DNA from: Macrostomum hystrix
Taxonomy: Eukaryota; Platyhelminthes; Macrostomidae
DNA: 64,000 bases
NCBI GenBank assembly: GCA_950097015.1
Contig: CATNEN010000038.1
Coordinates: 30,776,501 to 30,840,500, forward strand
Direction of reading: 5' to 3'
Shown here: piece by piece, positions 56,860 to 64,000 of the stretch
How the letters are laid out: each line of letters starts with the position of its first letter
How positions within the stretch are numbered: position 1 is the first letter of the stretch
The notes under the pieces: model-generated
Database searches by the model: none
What the model saw: the letters and a program-made list of their open reading frames with translations, nothing else
Told to the model about the DNA's origin: nothing
Position numbers and translations under genes: made by a program

Positions 56860-59800
56860 ATGTCGGACGACAGTAGAAAACAGTACGCCCTGAATCATCC
56901 AATCAGGGAGCTATTCGACAAGCTCCAGCTGAACACCGGCCCGTTTGAGTCTACGCATCCGCCGTTGGACACGAGATTTATGTCCATCTTTCAAAGACGC
57001 CTAGCTGACAGATTCCAGGAGATGGAACTACAGATGCAACTTAACGTCAAGCTGTCCTACTGCAAGCTACTGAGTGACGATACCGTCAATCATTTAGATA
57101 TTCTGTCGCCAGTGGAGTCGATGGCCGTGCGGCAGGTCGCGCAGAAGCTCGAGAAATACGGCGACACAGTCGATGCCGCCGCGAAACAGCCGGAAGATCC
57201 AAAGGGTGAAAAATTCTCTGTGGACGATTTGTTTGACGTCATCGCCATCGGAGTAAGAACCTCTAGACTCGCTTCTAAACTGGAGGAGATCAAGAAGCAG
57301 ATTCTCTCCGAGATTAACAATGGCGATTTAGCCGTCTCCATTTACTGCCAGTTGGCTGAATATATCAGCGGCAACAATGCTATTTTGCTGTTCACTCTCA
57401 TTACAAAGAAGGACGCATTTGTGTATATCAAGGGCGGCAAGCAGAGCTACCTGAATAATGATATGCTGGCTCTTCGATGCTCAACGAAAAAGCTTGTGCT
57501 AACCTTCTTAATGATATTGGAAGGATCCAACTCAGCGGTGTGGTCAGATGAAATTGAGTACCTGGAGCTTGTGTCAAGCAATGGACTTCATAGTCAAACT
57601 CTGATGGGCAAGAAGAACAGTTATCAGCAGTGAGTTTTTGGCTTCTAGTCGTTCGTTTTGTTCTTTTGTTAGTTCATAGTAAGTAAGTTAGTTAGTTAGT
57701 AGGTTATATATGTTTTGTTGTGCTCAATTATTCCTTAAAAATCGCGCCATGATTCTGTATTCTGCCACTTCTTACGCAGTATAATCTTCGCATTTGGCGA
57801 GTTTCCCGTCACCTCGGGCCTCCTGGACATCCTTGAGCGAGAGCAAGCCGCCACCGGCATGGCTGGCAAGCAGCAGAATCTGTTCTCCGACATGCACAGC
57901 AACTACGTGATGGATCTTCGGCGCAGTGCTGACAACGCCGACGGTGAAAAGAGCGGCCGAAATCGCGGGGCAATCATGCGCGACTTCAGCATGCGTGCGT
58001 CATTCCCAGAGAAAAACACTAAACGGTCTAATGAGCAGCAACAGCAGGTCTTTAACACTTTCGAGACAGCATTCACCAGCGATTTCAACCAGTCGAATAT
58101 TTCTGCAAGGGCAATCGAAGACTTGGTGGTGAGTTGATTTGACTGGGACTTCTGATACTAAGGTAACCGGGTCTTCTCGCACTTCGTACTCGCTAATGAT
58201 GTTACACAGTCCCCAATGCATCGCGGCCTCATGACTGATCGGAATGACATGCCGTCGGACAAGAGATTCATGGAAGTGAAGATGAAAAGCTCGCGCGTGC
58301 TAACCAACATAGACATGTTGCAGCGGACAGCGAAATTCCGGCGCTTAGCGAAGACATTTGTGCGAGTCGATTCCGCAGTTGAAAATAGTCAGTTTCCAAA
58401 GCTTGAGACGCGGTACGCCGAGCACAACTGCCAAGCTAGATTCATGTCACTCTCGTCGGCTTTTACTATCTTTGTGAGTTTTTTCTGTTTATTTAAATCT
58501 ATACAGAAGAAGTACCTAGATTCCCCCCTGATATATTTTCTGAGCCTGAACTCTGAGCCTGGACACCTCCGCACAGAAACTGCTCACAAAGAAAAAGTTG
58601 CTTAGCATTTTCACTGTTAACGAGTTACATACTTGATTGTGATCCAAAATTCATATTATAATCTATCCTTCAATAGCGCAGCGATCGAAGCAGCATCTGC
58701 TTCGACATGGAAGCTGAGAAGGTCCTACTCGAGACCGTCATGCTCAGAGACGTCTACATGCCCAGAGTTGTGATCGACAACCAGATTGTTGACTTTGATC
58801 GCTCAGTAAGCTTCCTGGAGAAGGCCTACGGTGTTGTGGTTCTGCGCAATCCTGGCATGCTGCCAGCCGAGTGGTGCTTCGTGCCGAGCTATGACACAAT
58901 GCGCTTTGGACCGCCAGGCATGCGCATCCAGCCGCAAAATGGAATTATTCCACCCGGCGGAGTTCAACTAGTGAAGCTGAAGCAGACGGTGAATGTGCAG
59001 GTGTTGCGCGATCCGACATGTTTAACGCAACACCTGATCATTCACGTCATGACGGGCGGTGACTACACTGTGAAGCCGCGCATTGCCTATCGACGCAGCT
59101 GCTTCGGTATGCCACTCGAGAAGCTGGTCCAGCTGGCGCAGCCTGTTGGCAGGTTTGCTCAGGCCGACATACTTCAGCAGCTGCTGCAGCAGGCGCAGCA
59201 TCAGCAGCCGCAGCCACTGAAGTATCAAGGCCAGCAGATTAAGCAACAACAGCAGCAACCAAACAACCAAACCAAGTCGCTTGCCGGAGCATCAATAAAG
59301 CTAAACGACCAGCGCCAAGCTGCTGCTTCAGGAACCATTCTGGACGACGAATCTGGAGCCGGTAGCTACAGCAACACTCGCTTTTTAATGAGCCAAGCAC
59401 TGAGCGCCAAGTACCGCTTCTACGCGCTCCCGTCACTAAATGCGCAAGCATCCCCCATGTACCGCTTCCTGATACCCAAGGAGTTAAACATTCTGGTAGA
59501 GACAGCTCGCAGGAGCTGCCTGAAAAAGCCTGACCTATTCAGGCGCGGTGGTTATCACCGAGACTTGCAGGAGATTCGCTGGCTACTTGACAATGTCGAG
59601 TCATGGAACGCAGAGAGTAGAATTTCCAGTGTCAGCGCCTACTCCATTCTGGAAGCAATTGTATTGTTCTTCGACTGCCTACCTGACAGTTTGTTTCCAT
59701 CGCAACTCTATTCTACCATCATGGACGCGTCTAAGAGCTTCAAAAACTCATTGGAGGTTAGTTGAACAGACACAATTCGATTGCAACTCTTCGTGACCGG

Positions 59801-60993
59801 ATAATTAGATAGAAAATGGTTACCTATTGCTGAGCTAGGCCAGATAAACAGCCAGCCAGTAGTCACGCCCACGTGGAAGTAGCGGCCCTCTAAAGCGCGC
59901 CACCCCCCCCCGAAGAATAAATCCTGGTTACGCTACTCACTTTGTACAGTCAGTGGCACAGCCGCAGCTATTGCTAGTTGCCTTCAAAGGTTGCATTATT
60001 TCTGTTCAGCCATTTTACGGCAGGGTTAACCGCAGGACTAGGGACTTAGGAGACTTAGGAGACTTAGGTGTCTCGCTTAAAGACTCAATTTTTTTCTACG
60101 AGGCTGAGATCTTGCTGAAAAACTGGATGACGGTAACGCTTGACGCAATGCATTATAATCGTTACTTTCCAAAACAACTTTCATTTGCAGATCTACAACA
60201 GCCTACCAGAGATAAACGCAAACGTATTTGTCTATCTAACCACTTTCCTGAAGCTGGTTCATTCGCACAGTTTTGAAAATGACACCGACCTCCCACTATT
60301 CGGTAAGTTTCATTTAACCAGTGTCCATAATAATAATTGCAGGAGGGCGGCGGGCGCGTCATTTGGTGACACTAGACCCGCAGCCAGCGAGGAGGCAATG
60401 CTGTCCATTTCGCTGAATTTTAAGCACACACTCACACAGGTGTGTACATCTGCCCTGACTTTCTCATCGTCAGGCAGTGTACACTCTCAATGTGGTCGGA
60501 GGTTGGCCCTATAAGGCGTAAATTTCTCGACAAGCCCCCAAACCTTCTCTCTGGGTCTAAAGTCTTGCTTTTAGATTTATATTCATTTTTCCTGAGCCCA
60601 ATGGGTTCAATGGGTGTCGTCCCCAGTCGTTGGACGGACTGAATATTCCTGGGCAGCCTTCAGATGCGCCACGCAATAGCTAAAAATTTGGCCAATCATT
60701 GGGCTTCATCGACCTTAAGGATTTCATCGTCCCTAAATCAGATACTCCATAATCGTTCAACCGATGCCAAAATCCAACATGCAGCCGATACCTTTGCCGA
60801 CGTATTAATTAAGCCACCGGCGGCGCTGAGCCTCTCGCAGATACCCAAATCTGATCGGGACAGCAAGAGAAAGTTTCTTGGCTACTTTCTAGCCAACGAT
60901 GTTAGCCACCTGTTCCAGGTTGAACTGCTGTTAACGCGGGACGAGTGTCCGCCTCTGGCTAGGCACCATCTCGTTCGAGGGGACACCAACTAG
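56860..60993 (+). CDS. OCRL/INPP5B-like protein with ASH and RhoGAP domains, no 5-phosphatase domain seen
   Basis: Exons: 56860-57629, 57780-58128, 58210-58473, 58677-59756, 60191-60302, 60680-60993; phases agree and the sum gives 962 aa. Residues ~480-600 form an ASH domain (VDFDRSVSFLEKAYGVVVLR, RIQPQNGIIPPGGVQLVKL) followed by RRSCFGMPLEKL, which corresponds to the SCFGxxLExL junction in OCRL/INPP5B. A Gln-rich linker (~630-690) precedes a RhoGAP domain: LNILVETARRSCLKKPDLFR, LPEINANVFVYLTTFLKL, and AADTFADVLIKPPAALSL then SDRDSKRKFLGYFL. The first 460 residues are not recognised and show none of the 5-phosphatase signatures (GDLNYR, WCDR). OCRL family proteins act at endosomes and Golgi with Rab, Rac and Cdc42. 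The start has no upstream support beyond being the first Met of the ORF. The last acceptor (AG at 60678-60679) is weak and fixed by phase only. Confidence 0.8.
60325..60562 (-). repeat. tRNA-derived SINE (SINE-A), truncated copy in the OCRL-like gene
   Basis: Has the ATT-type tail (AATAATAATTGCAG on the plus strand), CATTTCGCTGAATTTTAAGC, CAGGTGTGTACATCTGCCCT, GGAGGTTGGCCC and CCTTCTCTC, but stops before the tRNA-like head. It is in the last intron, opposite to the gene. Confidence 0.75.
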
Positions 60994-61224
60994 TGACAAA
61001 CGTTGACTGAAGTGCACTCAGTACTGTGAGCATCAGTTTGAGTGCTACAACTGTTATACTACTGTTAGTAACTGAATAACATGCATAAAGCTAAGCTAAT
61101 GATTATAAGATTGATTTATTTCTAGCAAGTATCGACTAAAATTATTCCGAAGAAACTGTTCGCAGAGGCGCAGCTGGTGGGCGAGGGGTGAAGGGCATTG
61201 GATCATCTCCCTCAATTTCGAATG

Positions 61225-62485
61225 ATCGGCTTACCACCGAAAATCCACGCGGTGACTTCCCCGAAAATCCACTGTGACTTCCCCCAAAATCCATTGTGGC
61301 TTCCCCGAAAATCCACGGTGGCTTCCCCGAAAATCCACGGTGGCTTGCCCGAAAATCCATTGTGGCTTCCCCGAAAATCCATGGTGACTTCCCCGAAAAT
61401 CCATGGTGACTTCCCCGAAAATCCATGGTGACTTCCGTGAAAAAACAATGGTGAATTCCCCGAAAATCCGCGGTGACTTCCCTAAGTATCCATTGTGACT
61501 TCAATGAAAAATCCATGGTGGCTTGCCCGAAAATCCATCTTGGCTTCCTTGAAAATCCATGCTTGCATCCTTTTAAAATCTCCTTGGTTTCATCCTTTTA
61601 AAATCTCCTTGGTTTCATCCTTTTAAAATCTCCTTGGTTTCATACACACAAAATCCATGATTTCATCCACACAAAATCCATGATTTCATCCACACAAAAT
61701 CCGTGCTTTCATCCACACAAAGTCCATGATTTCATCCACACAAAATCCGTGCTTTCATCCACACAAAATCCATGATTTCATCCACACAAAATCCATGATT
61801 TCATCCACACAAAATCCATACTTTCATCCACACAAAATCCATGATTTCATCCACACAAAATCCGTGCTTTCATCCACACAAAATCCATGATTTCATCCAC
61901 ACAAAATCCATGATTTCATCTACACAAAATCCATGCTTTCATCCACACAAAATCCATGCTTTCATCCACACAAAATCCATGATTTCATCCACACAAAATT
62001 CATGCTTTCATCCATACAAAATCCATGATTTCATCCACGCAAAATCCATGATTTCATCCACACAAAATCCGTGCTTTCATCCACACAAAATCCATGATTT
62101 CATCCACACAAAATCCGTGCTTTCATCCACACAAAATCCATGATTTCATCCACACAAAATCTATGATTTCATCCACACAAAATCCATGCTTTCATCCATA
62201 CAAAATCCATGATTTCATCCACACAAAATCCATGATTTCATTCACACAAAATCCGTGATTTCATCCACACAAAATCCATGATTTCATCTACACAAAATCC
62301 ATGCTTTCATCCACACAAAATCCATGCTTTCATCCACACAAAATCCATGCTTTCATCCATACAAAATCCATGATTTCATCCACACAAAACCCATGATTTC
62401 ATCCACACAAAATCCGTGCTTTCATCCACACAAAATCCATGCTTTCATCCACACAAAATCCATGCTTTCATCCATACAAAATCTG
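61225..62485. repeat. Composite minisatellite with constant ~23-bp period
   Basis: Three consecutive blocks keep a period of about 23 bp and a shared AAAATCCATG core. They are TCCCCGAAAATCCATGGTGA (61235-61555), then CATCCTTTTAAAATCTCCTT (61565-61640), then CATCCACACAAAATCCATGA (61640-62480). The array lies about 230 bp downstream of the OCRL-like gene stop. Confidence 0.93.
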
Positions 62486-64000
62486 AAGCGGGTGCGGGTT
62501 TTGCAATCCGATGACCTGTCCTCAAGAGAGAAAGGGAGTGTGGGAATGGCGATAGAGTCAGAAGTCGTACCGCAAAGCCTCGCGATTCGTCGCGGGAAGA
62601 GGGATGAAGGGAGAGATGAAGGGAGAGACAGTGGATGCAGGGAGTGGTCCTCTCGGCCTCAGCCTGGCCAGTCCCACTCAACCCATAGGCCACAGGCATG
62701 ACTGCCGTGCCTACCCCAAGCAGTGCTCGAAACCGGCTAAAGTCTAAAGAGATATCGGACTACCCGCAAGCAGGTAGGACAGGGCTAGATAGCCTACTGT
62801 CATCAGTAGCATGTACATAACTGACTCCTAACTGTGGTAGCAGTGGTCGATTCGGCCCAGGCTCTTGTCTTAGAAATGCGGAAAGGCTATTGGCAAAGCG
62901 GAAAATGATCTAGGGTAGCGCCACCACCCAATGCGCCTACGTTGCCACCGCAGACATTTGGGAACTTGGGTCCCCGGAGTTCACAGCTCCTAGTTTGTCA
63001 CACAGATCTCAGACAAGCCGAAAAATAGGGCATTCTGTAACTTCCGTTTTAGACTAGGGCGAAGACCCCAGAATGAATCGAGACACGCCTCAACAGGGGA
63101 TTCCTGAAACTGCGCTACAGTGGTCTAGAAAGGTGGTACTCCGAACCCGAATGAGAAACCCATAGCCAGAATCCTACTCCTGGAACATCAAACACATTCC
63201 TTACATTAGATTACAGCCTACACATTAAATAACTAGCAAATCCGAATCTGCGTGAGATGAGGAGATCAGAGGCAGGAGAGGTTAAGCAGAACACTGGCTG
63301 AGTGATTATGCAAGCGATAATTATTAGATCACGCCTCTCGCTCCCATGGCCGTAGTTGCGAGGGCGGGGAAAAGGAGGAGACTTCTATTGACAAAGGAGT
63401 TTGACGCGTACACTGGAATCCGCCAGTGAGAGAGGAAAACCGGCCAAGGAATTCCCCGCCCCTAAGCAGCAATGCACACGCTACATTCCGCATTTTACTC
63501 GCAAATCCCTAGCTCCTTATTACTCTCATGCGCGCTCACAGTTGTCCTCCTGCCGCAGCTTTCAGCTCGGCATCACCAGAGCCCACCCCTAATGAATTAG
63601 CCGCTCATGATTGAGGGCTGTCTAATAGGAAAATAAAGAGAAGAGAATAGCATGATAAGGAAAGATTTAGTTGTTATAAAATTGGCCTAATTATTAAAAA
63701 CGGCAGTCAGTTAATAAATGGTTTATTAGGCTAAAATACCGCCCTTGCCCCGATTGCCCCACTAGCTAAATAATAAATCCCTTAGGGATAACAATTAGTG
63801 TCCGCTGCGCGGGTTACTTATCTGATGCTGGCTGACTTTGCTGCAGGCCGTCGCTCTCGCAGGGATGGGCAAATAAAGGGGGAACGAGACAAGGAGTTGC
63901 TAAACACAGCTGGCAAGGGGCCAGGCTGCAAGGAGCTCGATGCTCAATTGGAGCTCACCCAAGGAGGTGGCTTATGCTTACGGGATCTAACAGGTAATTA
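62486..64000. other. Right-end region, no gene recognised; possible retroelement remnant
   Basis: GC-richer, unique-looking sequence without long ORFs. The words GCGGAAAGGCTATTGGCAAAG and GCGCCACCACCCAATGCGCC resemble 3' parts of non-LTR retroelements in style, but no reverse-transcriptase residue pattern is visible. Confidence 0.3.

Noticed and set aside
61142-61516. Minus-strand ORF with GFSGKPPWIFGE repeats
   Set aside because: Shadow of the 23-bp array downstream of the OCRL-like gene; no independent coding evidence.

Overview
The window is nuclear DNA of a multicellular animal. Genes are split by GT-AG introns, the encoded proteins belong to metazoan families (a DAPK-type ankyrin/ROC-COR/death-domain protein, a multi-CUB membrane receptor, an Ig-domain protein, an Asteroid/ASTE1 nuclease-family protein, an OCRL/INPP5B-type ASH-RhoGAP protein), and tRNA-derived SINEs and IS630/Tc1-mariner DNA transposons are present. 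The standard genetic code fits every model. The mix would suit a lophotrochozoan such as a free-living flatworm, but nothing seen fixes the taxon. Roughly a third of the window is tandem minisatellite.

Layout. 1-12.4 kb: an Ig-domain gene on the minus strand, with a signal peptide + V-like Ig exon (11872-12316) and an I-set Ig exon (97-384) separated by about 11.5 kb filled with eight unrelated tandem arrays; the gene runs off the left edge. 12.4-19.8 kb: gene-poor, with three arrays and a SINE. 19.9-23.2 kb: a single 1107-codon plus-strand ORF matching DAPK from the ankyrin repeats to the death domain, without a kinase. 23.5-26.1 kb: a SINE and a decayed transposase element. 27.9-29.5 kb: an intronless ORF for a disordered protein of unknown function. 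29.9-33.1 kb: a 3.2 kb 19-bp array containing a long internal duplication. 33.9-44.2 kb: a 13-exon minus-strand type I membrane receptor (1306 aa) made of CUB-like modules; its introns hold an apparently intact IS630/Tc1-type transposon, a foldback element, SINEs and an array. 44.8-46.3 kb: two arrays. 46.3-55.0 kb: an 8-exon minus-strand Asteroid/ASTE1 homologue (682 aa), with a different minisatellite in nearly every intron. 56.9-61.0 kb: a divergent 6-exon plus-strand gene for an OCRL/INPP5B-like protein with ASH and RhoGAP domains but no recognisable inositol 5-phosphatase domain. 61.2-62.5 kb: a 23-bp-period array. 62.5-64 kb: no gene recognised.

Exon models were built by hand. For the CUB receptor and the ASTE1 homologue every junction has GT/AG ends, compatible phases, and a total length divisible by three, which is strong internal support. 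The genes look unrelated in function (surface recognition, death-associated signalling, DNA nuclease family, Rab/Rho membrane traffic). The most striking features are the intron-resident minisatellites, some open in the host reading frame, and two domain-depleted versions of conserved signalling proteins.
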